The notes under the pieces were generated by a model. It saw only the letters and a list, made by a program, of their open reading frames with translations, ran no database searches and was not told the origin of the DNA. Shown piece by piece: positions 32,944 through 41,377 of a DNA stretch of 64,000 bases. Made by a program: the position numbers and the translations under genes. How positions within the stretch are numbered: the stretch's first letter is position 1; each line of letters begins with the position of its first letter. Source of the stretch: Bradyrhizobium sp. WBOS07 (GTDB lineage: Bacteria > Pseudomonadota > Alphaproteobacteria > Rhizobiales > Xanthobacteraceae); the NCBI RefSeq assembly GCF_024585165.1, contig NZ_CP029008.1, forward strand, positions 4,607,501-4,671,500, given 5' to 3'.

Positions 32944-34329
32944 TCATTTGCCCCAGCGCACAAACGCGACCGAGGCCGCCGTCGACAGGCCGAACACGAC
33001 CATGGCCCCGCCGACCAGCGCGAACAAGGTCCAGGCCGGCGCCTGCGCAATCATGAGGCCGATGCCGCCGATCGCGACGATCAGAAGTCGTGCGGTGGAG
33101 GCGAGCACCGGTCCGCCGACGCGGGCCGCGCCTTGTGACGAGAAGTAGAGCGACACGCCTATGCCGAAGAACACGAAGGCCGGACCGGCCCAGTGGAAAT
33201 AGCTGTGCGCCGCGGCAGTGACGCCGGGGTCTTGCGTAAAGAGCGCGACCCAGAGCGCGGGATCGAGCGCGACGACGAGCCCGATCAGGCCGACCGTGAG
33301 TCCGGAGGCCGCCGCCGCGGTCCAGGCGACATGCCGCGCCCGCTTCAAATGTCCGGCGCCTATCGCCAGCCCGACCATCGGCACCGAGGCGATGCCGAAG
33401 GCGAAGGTGATCGGGATCAGCAGGAATTCCAACCGCGAGCCGATGCCGTAACCGGCCAGCACCTCGGTGCCGAAGGTCGCCAGGATCTTGGTGAAGATCA
33501 GGATCGTGAGCACGGTCTGGAGCGGCGACAGGCAGGCCACCGCGCCGACCTTGAGAATGTCCAGGAACATCGCGCGCTCGAAACGGAAGGCGCGGAAGTC
33601 GAGCTGCAGCCGGCTGTGCCCGGACCACAGATACCAGAGCAGGAAGACCGCCGCGCAGCTGAACGCGATCAACTGGCCGCTGGCGACACCCGGCATGCCG
33701 AATTGCGTCACGCCGAACAGGCCGAGACCCAGCGTGCCCCCGAGCACGACCTGGAGCACGCTCGCGCCGATCAGCGTCATCGAGGGCAGGCGCATGTCGC
33801 CGGTGCCGCGGATCACCGAGGCCAGCGTGTTGACGAGCCAGATCGCGACCGCGCCGGAGAACAGCACCTGCGAATAGCCGCTGGCTTCCTCCAGGACGCG
33901 GTCGCGGCCGCCGAGCAGGGTGAAGAACCAGCGGCCGAAGCCGAGCATCATCACCGTGAAGAACAGCCCGCCGCAGAGGCCGATGATGGCCGCATGCAGC
34001 GCCAGCGTCGCGGCGCGGTCACGATCGCCGGCGCCGAGGGCGCGGCTGATCGCGGACGATACCCCGCCGCCCATCGCGCCCGCGCTCATCATCTGCGTCA
34101 GCATCGCGAACGGAAACACCAGCGCGATCGCGGCGAGCGGGATGGTGCCCAGCCGGCCGATATACGAGGTCTCGGCGATCGCGACCAGCGTGCTGCCGAC
34201 CATCGCGATCATGTTGGGGACCGCGAGGCGGAGCAGCGTCGGCAGGATCGGCGCCGTCAGCAGGCTCGTAATGGAGGAGGCGACCGGTCCCCGCGGCGGG
34301 ACGGCGTCTACGGGGGCGTCGATCGTCAT
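32944..34329 (-). CDS. MATE family efflux transporter
   Basis: Inner-membrane multidrug or toxin exporter of 461 residues with about 12 membrane segments in two homologous halves. N-terminal LLRLAVPNMIAMVGSTLVAIAETSYIG and PFAMLTQMMSAGAMGGGVSSAISRALG are typical MATE sequences. Exchange is with Na+ or H+; the drug is unknown. Start at 34329; a GTG at 34335 would add two residues. Confidence 0.92.
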   Translation of the reverse strand: MTIDAPVDAVPPRGPVASSITSLLTAPILPTLLRLAVPNMIAMVGSTLVAIAETSYIGRLGTIPLAAIALVFPFAMLTQMMSAGAMGGGVSSAISRALGAGDRDRAATLALHAAIIGLCGGLFFTVMMLGFGRWFFTLLGGRDRVLEEASGYSQVLFSGAVAIWLVNTLASVIRGTGDMRLPSMTLIGASVLQVVLGGTLGLGLFGVTQFGMPGVASGQLIAFSCAAVFLLWYLWSGHSRLQLDFRAFRFERAMFLDILKVGAVACLSPLQTVLTILIFTKILATFGTEVLAGYGIGSRLEFLLIPITFAFGIASVPMVGLAIGAGHLKRARHVAWTAAAASGLTVGLIGLVVALDPALWVALFTQDPGVTAAAHSYFHWAGPAFVFFGIGVSLYFSSQGAARVGGPVLASTARLLIVAIGGIGLMIAQAPAWTLFALVGGAMVVFGLSTAASVAFVRWGK

Positions 34330-34411
34330 GTTCACCGGGCGGACATTTTAAATGATGATCGACATATTATAGGGCCGGGAGCAGGCGGCCCAGCCCTCGC
34401 TCACGCAGGGC

Positions 34412-34939
34412 TCACCACGGCAGGCCGCATAGGTCGATGGTGCCCAGCGTCGGGGCGCGGACGATGTTGAAGACGTAGGGCGCCATGTGGGTGAAGCGGA
34501 TCCGCCCCTCCGGCTGTTCGCAATAGACCTCACCCTTGAGGGGCAGCCAGCTCCGGGTCTCGTAGAACGAGACATTGTGGGGCTCGCAGAACAGCAGCGC
34601 GAAGCGAACGGCCTCGTTGGCGCGCATGGTGTGGACCGCCGCGTCGATCGCCACGGTCGCATAGCCGCGGCCGCGCCGGTCCTCGCGGGTGCAGACCCCG
34701 CCGATGCCGCCGATATGGACCTTCTGCCCATTCCAGGTGACGGTGCGGAAGTAGATGCCGACATGGCAGACCAGGCCGTCCTCGGGGGTCTCGATCAGGA
34801 CGCGCAGATCGGCATTGGCCCATTTGACCTGAGCCCAGGGCTTGTCCGCGATCGTATGTGGTCCCCAAACCGCCTGATGCAATGGCTCCGCAATCGGCCA
34901 CGAGGCGTCGCCGTTCAGAATGTCGATCTCAATGCTCAT
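34412..34939 (-). CDS. GNAT family N-acetyltransferase
   Basis: A 175-residue acetyltransferase. The acetyl-CoA loop is GGVCTREDRRGRGYATVAI (the R/Q-x-x-G-x-G/A pattern as RRGRGY), followed by VRFALLFCEPHNVSFYETRSW. Acetyl acceptor unknown. The ATG at 34939 is preferred over an upstream codon at 34978. Confidence 0.87.
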   Translation of the reverse strand: MSIEIDILNGDASWPIAEPLHQAVWGPHTIADKPWAQVKWANADLRVLIETPEDGLVCHVGIYFRTVTWNGQKVHIGGIGGVCTREDRRGRGYATVAIDAAVHTMRANEAVRFALLFCEPHNVSFYETRSWLPLKGEVYCEQPEGRIRFTHMAPYVFNIVRAPTLGTIDLCGLPW

Positions 34940-35047
34940 GGAGTCCGTTTTGCATCGCAGTTCGGTGATCGGCCTCACAGACGGAGGGCGCCAATTTGCT
35001 CAGATAGCACTAAATGGTATGGTATCGCGACAAAACTGGAAACCGAG

Positions 35048-36778
35048 ATGCGCCGGCTGGGGCTGATCGCTATGGCACTCGCGTTTTGCTTGGCGGGCGA
35101 AAGCGCGCGCGCCGAGAAACGCGTGGCATTGGTTTTCGGCAATTCTGGCTATCAGAACGTCACCGCGCTGACCAATCCCGCGAACGACGCGGCCGCCATG
35201 GCCGAGATGTTCCGCAAGGCTTCCTTTGACGTCATCGATTCGCGTCGCGACCTCAAATACATGGAGATGCGCCGGGCGCTGCGCGACTTCACCGAGAAGG
35301 CGCGCGGGGCCGACATTGCCGTCATCTATTTCGCCGGCCATGGCCTCGAGGTCGACGGCACCAATTACGCGGTCCCGGTGGACGCGGTGCTGGAGCGCGA
35401 TTCCGACGTCGATGACGAGGCGGTGTCGCTCAATCGCATCCTGCTTGCGGTCGAGCCGGCCGCGAAGCTGCGCCTTGTCATTCTGGATGCCTGCCGCGAC
35501 AATCCCTTTGCGAAGAAGATGAAGCGCACGATTGCGTCGCGCTCGCTCGGGCGAGGGCTGATAGGCGTAGAAGCCAACAGGCCCAATACGTTCATTGCCT
35601 TTGCCGCCAAGGAGGGAGCAACGGCGTCGGACGGTGACGGCCGCAACAGCCCGTTCACCACGGCGCTGGTCAAGCATCTGACCATCCCCGGCCTCGACAT
35701 CCGCAAGGCCTTCGGTTTCGTCCGCGATGACGTGATGAGCGCCACGGCAAGCCAGCAGGAGCCCTATACGACCAATTCGCTCGGCGGCAATGACGTCTCT
35801 CTGGTTCCGGCGCCTGCGGTCCCGGCACTGCCCGCCCGCCCGGCGGATACGGATGTCCGCGCCGATTATGAGCTGGCCGAACGTGTCGGGACGGTCGAGG
35901 GGTGGGATTCCTTTATCGCCGCGCATCCGTCCGGCTTTTACGCCAATCTCGCGAAGGCGCAGCGCAACAAGCTCACGGCGGAGACCGAGCGCGCGGCTGC
36001 CGCCGAGAAGGCGCGCCAAGCCGCGGATGAGCGTGCACGGCTCGCGGTCGAGGGTGCCAAAGCGGCGGATCAGGCGAAGGCCGAAGCCGAGGTGAAGGCA
36101 ACCGAGCAAGCCCGGATAGCGGCCGAGAAGAAGAAGCAGGTAGAGGAGGCCAAGCTGGCCGCCGAGCAGAACCGGCTGGCCGAACAGGCCAAAGCTGCGG
36201 AGATTAAAAAAGCCGCCGAGTTGCAACGGGAGGCCGAAGCAGAGGCGAAGAAGGCGAGCGCCGCCAAGCTCGCCGCCACGAACGAGGCGCCGCAGCAGCC
36301 GGATACACCCACGCCTGGATCGGCCCAGCCCACCGGCCGGATCGCGATGGTCACGCCTACACCGGAACCGCAGGCGAGTCGCGCGATTCCCTCCGATCTT
36401 CCTCGCCTGCTCCAGGCCGAGCTCAAGCGGGTCGGCTGCAAGACCGGCGAAGTCGGCAATGAGTGGAACGACCAGGCCCGCCGGGCCCTCTCGCTATTCA
36501 ACCAGAAGGCCGGTACGAAGCTCGACACCAGACTTGCGAGTCTGGATGCGCTGGATGCGGTGCAGGCCAAGGCCGGCCGGGTCTGCCCGCTCGAATGCGA
36601 CCGGGGCTTCCGCGCCAGCGGAGAGGTCTGCGTCAAAATCACCTGCGAGGCGGGCTACGTCCTGAGCGCGGGCGGCAGTTGCGTCAAACGTCCCGAAGCG
36701 ACGCGCGAGCGGCGCTCACCTTCCTCCGCATCCCGCGGCAAGTGCTTCGTCTATCAGGGGACGTCGTTCTGCGAATAG
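35048..36778 (+). CDS. Secreted caspase-like protein (peptidase C14) with coiled coil
   Basis: A 576-residue protein. Residues 1-22 form a signal peptide (LGLIAMALAFCLAGESARA). The caspase p20-like domain spans about 24-260 with catalytic His98 (YFAGHGLEV) and Cys149 (LDACRDNPF). Residues about 300-420 are an Ala/Glu/Lys-rich coiled coil. The C-terminal part has six or more cysteines (CPLECDRGF, CVKITCEAGYV, SCVKR). Such metacaspase relatives are common in Bradyrhizobium; natural substrates are unknown. The export signal would place the protease outside the cytoplasm. Confidence 0.87.
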   Translation: MRRLGLIAMALAFCLAGESARAEKRVALVFGNSGYQNVTALTNPANDAAAMAEMFRKASFDVIDSRRDLKYMEMRRALRDFTEKARGADIAVIYFAGHGLEVDGTNYAVPVDAVLERDSDVDDEAVSLNRILLAVEPAAKLRLVILDACRDNPFAKKMKRTIASRSLGRGLIGVEANRPNTFIAFAAKEGATASDGDGRNSPFTTALVKHLTIPGLDIRKAFGFVRDDVMSATASQQEPYTTNSLGGNDVSLVPAPAVPALPARPADTDVRADYELAERVGTVEGWDSFIAAHPSGFYANLAKAQRNKLTAETERAAAAEKARQAADERARLAVEGAKAADQAKAEAEVKATEQARIAAEKKKQVEEAKLAAEQNRLAEQAKAAEIKKAAELQREAEAEAKKASAAKLAATNEAPQQPDTPTPGSAQPTGRIAMVTPTPEPQASRAIPSDLPRLLQAELKRVGCKTGEVGNEWNDQARRALSLFNQKAGTKLDTRLASLDALDAVQAKAGRVCPLECDRGFRASGEVCVKITCEAGYVLSAGGSCVKRPEATRERRSPSSASRGKCFVYQGTSFCE

Positions 36779-36799
36779 TCCCGCTGCCCGACGCCGCGC

Positions 36800-37303
36800 T
36801 CAATAACCTTCGCACGCGGTTCGCGTGATGGTCGGCTTGGCGCAGTAGGACAGGCCGGAGCCATTGTAGAAAGTGTACTGCCGCTTGCCCGGTTTCAGCC
36901 TCTGATCGATCGTCATGGTGCAGCGGCTGCCGACGACCTTCAAGTTGATGATGATGTAATTGTTGGGATACTCACGGATGGCGCGCAAGGTGTGCCGGCC
37001 GGCAACGCGCAGTGCGGCCGTCCCCTCGGGCGCTTCCGTTGGCTTTGCGCCCAGCTTCGCGTTGTAGACGACCCGCCCTTCGATATTGCTGGTCATGTCG
37101 AGCTGGGCGCTGCGGTCGGTCGAAAGGGTGCCGCTCCCTTCGCCGCGGATCGGGAAGTTTTGGATCGGTGGATTTTGGCAAGTCGCCAGACCCTCAAAGC
37201 TGAATTTGGCCCGGAGGACGGTGCCGGCGGCCCTGCCGTCGGTCGGCGTCAAGACGAGCAACATCGCGACGGCAGCGAGTGCAGAAGAAACTGTCTTCAT
37301 CAT
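36800..37303 (-). CDS. Secreted protein, hypothetical
   Basis: A 167-residue protein with a signal peptide (KTVSSALAAVAMLLVLTPTDGRA). The mature part is beta-rich with four cysteines (LATCQNPP, SRCTMTID, LSYCAKP, RTACEGY) likely to form two disulfides. No family was recognised. It converges with the caspase-like gene (stops 22 bp apart), so the two are separate units. Confidence 0.7.
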   Translation of the reverse strand: MMKTVSSALAAVAMLLVLTPTDGRAAGTVLRAKFSFEGLATCQNPPIQNFPIRGEGSGTLSTDRSAQLDMTSNIEGRVVYNAKLGAKPTEAPEGTAALRVAGRHTLRAIREYPNNYIIINLKVVGSRCTMTIDQRLKPGKRQYTFYNGSGLSYCAKPTITRTACEGY

Positions 37304-37442
37304 TTCCGGCCCCATAAATGTTTCATTGGCAAAGATATTTTCGGAACGAACCGCCTGATTTAATTCGATGCGTCGATTTTATGCAATCCGGCCAAGCTGC
37401 GGCATCACGCGCTTTCGCAAATTGGCGGTATTTAACGGCCAC

Positions 37443-37468
37443 GGAACCTTCTATAAGGGGTGACCGTT
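37443..37468 (+). promoter_or_regulatory. Exact EcfG promoter of superoxide dismutase
   Basis: GGAAC (37443-37447), 17 bases, CGTT (37465-37468), identical to the general-stress consensus. The start site would be near 37475, 30 bases before the sod ATG at 37505. Confidence 0.75.
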
Positions 37469-37504
37469 AGAACCCGTTCTCCACCCAGTTGCGGACAAGA
37501 AGCC

Positions 37505-38101
37505 ATGACCTTTACGCTGCCCCCACTCCCTTACGCCTATGACGCCCTCGGCCAGTACATGTCGAAGGAGACGCTGGAATTCCACCACGACAAGCATCAT
37601 CAGGCCTACGTCACCAACGGCAACAACGCGCTCAAGGGGACCGAATGGGAAGGCAAGTCCCTTGAGGAGATCGTCAAGGGCTCGTTCGGCAAGAACCCCG
37701 CGGTGTTCAACAACGCCGGCCAGCACTACAACCACATCCACTTCTGGAGCTGGATGAAGCCCAATGGCGGCGGCACCAAGCTGCCGGGCAAGCTCGAGAA
37801 GAAGATCAACGAGGATCTCGGCGGCTTCGAGAAGTTCAAGACAGACTTCCAGGCGGCCGGCGTCGGCCAGTTCGGCTCCGGCTGGTGCTGGCTCCAGGTC
37901 AAGAACGGCAAGCTCGAGATCTCCAAGACCCCGAACGGCGAGAATCCGCTGGTGCACGGCGCCACCCCGATCCTCGGCTGCGACGTCTGGGAGCATTCCT
38001 ACTACATCGACTATCGCAACCGCCGCCCCGATTATCTCAAGGCGTTCGTCGAGAACCTCGTGAACTGGGAATACGTGGAGTCCCTGTTCGAGAAGGCGTG
38101 A
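37505..38101 (+). CDS. sodB: Superoxide dismutase (Fe/Mn family)
   Basis: Cytosolic enzyme of 198 residues converting superoxide to oxygen and peroxide. Metal ligands are His27 (LEFHHDKHH), His77 (YNHIHFW), Asp160 and His164 (CDVWEHSYYIDYRN). The family hallmark is complete. Gly/Gln at the second-shell positions (GQFGSGWCWL) leave Fe versus Mn undecided, so the symbol is provisional. The ATG at 37505 lies 30 bases behind a perfect stress-sigma promoter. A hairpin repeat and a terminator follow. Confidence 0.95.
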   Translation: MTFTLPPLPYAYDALGQYMSKETLEFHHDKHHQAYVTNGNNALKGTEWEGKSLEEIVKGSFGKNPAVFNNAGQHYNHIHFWSWMKPNGGGTKLPGKLEKKINEDLGGFEKFKTDFQAAGVGQFGSGWCWLQVKNGKLEISKTPNGENPLVHGATPILGCDVWEHSYYIDYRNRRPDYLKAFVENLVNWEYVESLFEKA

Positions 38102-38109
38102 GCTTTCAC

Positions 38110-38148
38110 CTCGTCATTCCGGGTTCGGCTTCGCCGCCCCGGAATGAC
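38110..38148. repeat. Intergenic hairpin, family F (copy 2)
   Basis: TCGTCATTCCGGG...CCCCGGAATGACAG with a GGCTTCGCC inner turn. It directly follows the sod stop and could protect the mRNA end. Confidence 0.75.
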
Positions 38149-38155
38149 AGAAAAC

Positions 38156-38183
38156 AAGGCGGTCGCTTATGCGGCCGCCTTTT
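38156..38183 (+). terminator. Rho-independent terminator after sod
   Basis: AAGGCGGTCGC-TTAT-GCGGCCGCCTT followed by TTT; an 11-bp stem with one G-U pair. Confidence 0.88.
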
Positions 38184-38297
38184 TGCTGTGCGGAATTGCC
38201 CTGCGCGGTACGCGCATGGGTCTGTCATCGTACCGTTTGCATCGCCCGGGCACCGCCCTTAATCAGGACGGGCATCGCCCTCGAGCCAACAAGCCCG

Positions 38298-38909
38298 TTG
38301 TCAGAACCTTCCCCGAAAACCCCAGCGCCGGCCGAGGATGCGGAGTCCGAGCCGCGGCCCGGGCGGGTGCGCAAGCCGATCGGCTGGTCGACCATCATCA
38401 TCGCCGTTCTGGTCGCGGTCAGCGCAGCGCTGGTCTGGCGGCGTGACGGCACCGACGGCGTTCTCGACATCCTGACCCACGATCTCTCGCTGTTCTCAGG
38501 CATCCTGCCGCGCGTGCTCGCCGGCTGCCTGCTCGGGGCCTTCATCTCCGAGATCCTGCCGCATGAAAAAGTCTCGCGCTCGCTGGGGCCGAAATCCGGC
38601 CTGATGGGCCTTCTGATCGGCACCGCCTTCGGCGCGATCCTGCCGGGCGGGCCGTTTACCGCCTATCCCGTGGCGAGCGCGTTGCTCGCGGTCGGAGCCG
38701 ATTTCGGCGCCACCATCGCCATGGTCGTGAGCTGGACCTTGATCGGCTACGGCCGGGCGGTGGCCTGGGAAATCCCGATCATGGGCACCGACTTCACATT
38801 GTGGCGGATCGTGATCTCGCTGCCTTTGCCGGTGCTCGCCGGTGCGCTCGGACGCTTCGTCTATGTCCGGCTCTATCCGAAGCGCGCCAGCGACGAGGAC
38901 GCGGCATGA
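38298..38909 (+). CDS. Permease half-protein 1 (DUF318-like)
   Basis: A membrane protein of about 203 residues with four to five membrane segments, and the motif GAILPGGPFTAYPVASALL in the middle. It resembles one half of the DUF318 (YraQ-like) permeases; the second half is encoded by the next gene, whose start overlaps the stop (ATGA). The start is uncertain: no ATG or GTG lies in the right place, the reading frame runs back into the sod terminator, and the TTG at 38298 is the best codon seen. Transported substrate unknown. Confidence 0.75.
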   Translation: MSEPSPKTPAPAEDAESEPRPGRVRKPIGWSTIIIAVLVAVSAALVWRRDGTDGVLDILTHDLSLFSGILPRVLAGCLLGAFISEILPHEKVSRSLGPKSGLMGLLIGTAFGAILPGGPFTAYPVASALLAVGADFGATIAMVVSWTLIGYGRAVAWEIPIMGTDFTLWRIVISLPLPVLAGALGRFVYVRLYPKRASDEDAA

Positions 38910-39406
38910 GCGCCGCGCTCCTGATCGACATCCTGCTGTGGGGTTCGGTGCTCGGCGTCGGGCTGATCGCCTTTCGCCGCGGCCCCGCGGTGTTCAAGGC
39001 CTCGCTGCGCGAAGGCTCGATGGACTTCATCAACATCGTGCCGCGGATCGCGCTCGGGGTGATCGGCTCCGGCTACATCGCTGCGATCATCCCGCAGGAG
39101 GTGATCACCGGCTGGCTCGGGCCGGACAGCGGCTGGCTCGGCGTTGCGACCGCCGTGGTCGCCGGCGCGGCGACGCCGGGCGGCCCCGTGGTCGGCTTCT
39201 CCATCGGCTCCGTGGCGCTGAAGTCGGGCGGCGGGATGCCGCAGGTGGTGGCTTATGTCGTGGCCTGGGCGCTGTTTGCCTTCCAGCGGGTGATCTTGTG
39301 GGAAATTCCGTTCATGCCCGCCCGCTTCGTCTGGTTCCGCTGCGCCGTCTCGGTGCCGTTCCCCTTCGTGGCCGCTGCCATCGCGATGGTGATCGGCAAG
39401 CCCTGA
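38906..39406 (+). CDS. Permease half-protein 2 (DUF318-like)
   Basis: A 166-residue membrane protein with about four membrane segments and the matching motif GAATPGGPVVGFSIGSVAL. Overlap with the previous gene by four bases (ATGA) indicates translational coupling and a heteromeric complex. The two halves share the P-G-G-P loop, as expected for a transporter with internal pseudo-symmetry split into two chains. Confidence 0.82.
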   Translation: MSAALLIDILLWGSVLGVGLIAFRRGPAVFKASLREGSMDFINIVPRIALGVIGSGYIAAIIPQEVITGWLGPDSGWLGVATAVVAGAATPGGPVVGFSIGSVALKSGGGMPQVVAYVVAWALFAFQRVILWEIPFMPARFVWFRCAVSVPFPFVAAAIAMVIGKP

Positions 39407-39414
39407 GCTAGCAC

Positions 39415-39457
39415 TGTCATTCCGGGTTCGAGGCTTTGCATCGCCCCGGTACGACGG
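39415..39457. repeat. Degenerate intergenic hairpin, family F (copy 3)
   Basis: TGTCATTCCGGGTTCG...CGCCCCGGTACGACG: one arm has changed (GGTACGAC instead of GGAATGAC), so the stem is weakened. It lies just before the Zur-type site. Confidence 0.6.
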
Positions 39458-39477
39458 CCGGGTCATGGACAGGAGTA

Positions 39478-39494
39478 ATGTTATAATATAACAT
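39478..39494. promoter_or_regulatory. Zur box overlapping the -10 region of the zinc operon
   Basis: ATGTTATA-A-TATAACAT is a perfect 17-base palindrome that matches the TGTTATA-TATAACA Zur site of alphaproteobacteria. A TATAAT -10 box (39482-39487) lies within it, so zinc-loaded Zur would block RNA polymerase. It precedes the His-rich protein and znuCBA. Confidence 0.87.
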
Positions 39495-39500
39495 GCTTAG

Positions 39501-39743
39501 ATGGTTCCCGCCGCCTCCCGCGCCCATCATCCCGACCATGCCCACGGGCACTCCCATGCGCACGGGCAGGGGCACGAGCACGGGCATGGGCACGACCACA
39601 CCCACACCCACGATGCCGCCTCGCCGCATCCTGCCCAGGCGGCGCCCTGGTCGATCCTGCGGATGACCATGGCCGCGCGCCTTGCGGCGGCGCTCGCCGT
39701 CTGTGTCGTGCTCTGGGGCGTGGTCCTGCTGGCGATGAGATGA
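39501..39743 (+). CDS. Small His-rich membrane protein heading the zinc operon
   Basis: An 80-residue protein. Residues 9-42 are rich in histidine (alternating His with Gly, Asp, Ala), able to bind zinc; residues 56-79 form one membrane segment (AARLAAALAVCVVLWGVVLLAM). It overlaps znuC by four bases. It could pass zinc to or from the transporter, or buffer it. The ATG lies only 5-7 bases after the expected transcription start and no ribosome site is visible, so translation may be leaderless. Confidence 0.7.
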   Translation: MVPAASRAHHPDHAHGHSHAHGQGHEHGHGHDHTHTHDAASPHPAQAAPWSILRMTMAARLAAALAVCVVLWGVVLLAMR

Positions 39744-40501
39744 CGATGGCCGCGCTGCACTTTCACAACGTCACGCTCGGCTATGACCGGCATCCCGCCG
39801 TCCACCATCTGAGCGGCGAGGTCGGGCGGGGTGCGCTGGTCGCCGTGATCGGTCCGAATGGCGCGGGCAAGTCGACGCTGCTGCGCGGCATTGTCGGCAT
39901 CCTCAAGCCGCTCGACGGCAGCATCCATCTCGGCGGGCTCGACGCCAGGGACATCGCCTATCTGCCACAGAGCGCGGAGATCGACCGCAGCTTCCCGATC
40001 TCGGTGTTCGACTTCGTCGGCACCGGGTTGTGGCGCGATGCCGGCCTGTTCGGCGGCATCGGCAAGGCCGCGCGCGGAAAGATTCTGCGCGCCATCGCGT
40101 CCGTGGGCCTCAACGGCTTCGAGAATCGCCCGATCGGCACGCTCTCCGGCGGCCAGATGCAGCGCGTGCTGTTCGCGCGCGTGCTGCTCCAGGACGCCAG
40201 CCTGATCGTGCTGGACGAGCCTTTCAACGCCATCGATGCCAAGACCACGGCCGACCTGCTCGCGCTGGTCAAGCAATGGCACCATGAGGGCCGCACCGTG
40301 CTCGCCGCGCTGCACGACATGGAGATGGTGCGCAACCATTTCAGCGAGACGCTGGTGCTGGCGCGTGGCCCGGTGGCGTGGGGACCGACGGCCGAGGTGC
40401 TGACGCCGGAAAACCTGCTGGTCGCGATGCGGATGTGCGAGGCCTTCGACGACAGTGCCGCGGCCTGCGCTGCCGATGATATCGGCTCGCGGGCGGCCTG
40501 A
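39740..40501 (+). CDS. znuC: Zinc/manganese ABC transporter ATP-binding protein
   Basis: A 253-residue ATPase energising zinc uptake at the cytoplasmic face. Walker A GPNGAGKST (38-46), Q-loop YLPQSAEIDRSFP, signature LSGGQMQR, Walker B LIVLDEPF and the switch histidine in ALHDMEMV are present. It is followed by permease and binding-protein genes and lies under a Zur-type site, so zinc is the likely metal. The order also fits aztABC systems. Confidence 0.92.
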   Translation: MTMAALHFHNVTLGYDRHPAVHHLSGEVGRGALVAVIGPNGAGKSTLLRGIVGILKPLDGSIHLGGLDARDIAYLPQSAEIDRSFPISVFDFVGTGLWRDAGLFGGIGKAARGKILRAIASVGLNGFENRPIGTLSGGQMQRVLFARVLLQDASLIVLDEPFNAIDAKTTADLLALVKQWHHEGRTVLAALHDMEMVRNHFSETLVLARGPVAWGPTAEVLTPENLLVAMRMCEAFDDSAAACAADDIGSRAA

Positions 40502-40507
40502 TATCCG

Positions 40508-41377
40508 ATGCTCTATGACGCGCTGATCGGCCCGTTCACCGAATTCGAGTTCATGCGGCGCGCGCTCGCTGCCGTGATCGCGCTGGCGCTGGCCGGCGCG
40601 CCGATCGGCGTGTTCCTGATGCTGCGGCGGATGAGCCTCGTCGGCGACGCCATGGCTCATGCGATCCTGCCGGGCGCCGCAATCGGCTTCCTGCTCTCCG
40701 GTCTCAATCTGTTCGCGATGACCGCCGGCGGCCTGATCGCAGGTTTTGCGGTCGCGATCCTCGCCGGCTTGGTCGCGCGTTCGACCGGGCTGAAGGAGGA
40801 CGCCTCGCTCGCCACCTTCTATCTGGCCTCGCTGGCGCTCGGCGTCACCATCGTCTCGATCAAGGGCACCAATATCGACCTGCTGCACGTGCTGTTCGGC
40901 AACATCCTCGCGATGGACGACCAGACATTGCTGGTGGTGGCCTTCAATGCCACCGTGACGCTGCTCGTGCTCGCCGTAATCTATCGTCCGCTGGTGATCG
41001 AGAGCGTCGATCCCTTGTTCCTGCGCACGGTCAGTCGCGCCGGGGGACCTGCGCATCTCGCCTTCCTCGCCCTGGTCGTGATCAATCTCGTCAATGGTTT
41101 CCAGGCGCTCGGCACGCTGCTTGCGGTCGGCCTGATGATTCTGCCGGCCGGCATCGCGCGGTTCTGGTCGCGCGATCTCACCGCGATGATCTGCATCGCC
41201 GTCGTCGCTGCCACGGCTTCCGGCTATGCCGGCCTCGTGCTGTCGTTCCAGACCCGGGTGCCCTCAGGCCCCGCGATCATTCTGGTGGCGACGGTGATCT
41301 ACGTGATCTCGGTTCTGTTCGGCCGCGTCGGCGGCGTGGTCCGGCAATTGTTTCCCGGCCGGCATCTGGAAGCATGA
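40508..41377 (+). CDS. znuB: Zinc ABC transporter permease
   Basis: A 289-residue inner-membrane protein of the ABC-3 family with eight or nine hydrophobic segments. MLRRMSLVGDAMAHAILPGAAIGFLL is the conserved N-terminal region of ZnuB/MntB permeases. It starts 6 bp after znuC and overlaps the start of the binding protein gene by four bases. Confidence 0.92.
   Translation: MLYDALIGPFTEFEFMRRALAAVIALALAGAPIGVFLMLRRMSLVGDAMAHAILPGAAIGFLLSGLNLFAMTAGGLIAGFAVAILAGLVARSTGLKEDASLATFYLASLALGVTIVSIKGTNIDLLHVLFGNILAMDDQTLLVVAFNATVTLLVLAVIYRPLVIESVDPLFLRTVSRAGGPAHLAFLALVVINLVNGFQALGTLLAVGLMILPAGIARFWSRDLTAMICIAVVAATASGYAGLVLSFQTRVPSGPAIILVATVIYVISVLFGRVGGVVRQLFPGRHLEA

Noticed and set aside
33193..34470. 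Open frame of 425 codons on the plus strand across the MATE gene
   Set aside because: Charged, repetitive antisense translation opposite a clear 12-segment transporter.
38169..38297. Upstream extension of the first half-permease to an ATG at 38169
   Set aside because: That ATG lies inside the sod terminator hairpin and the added residues are not hydrophobic or conserved-looking.
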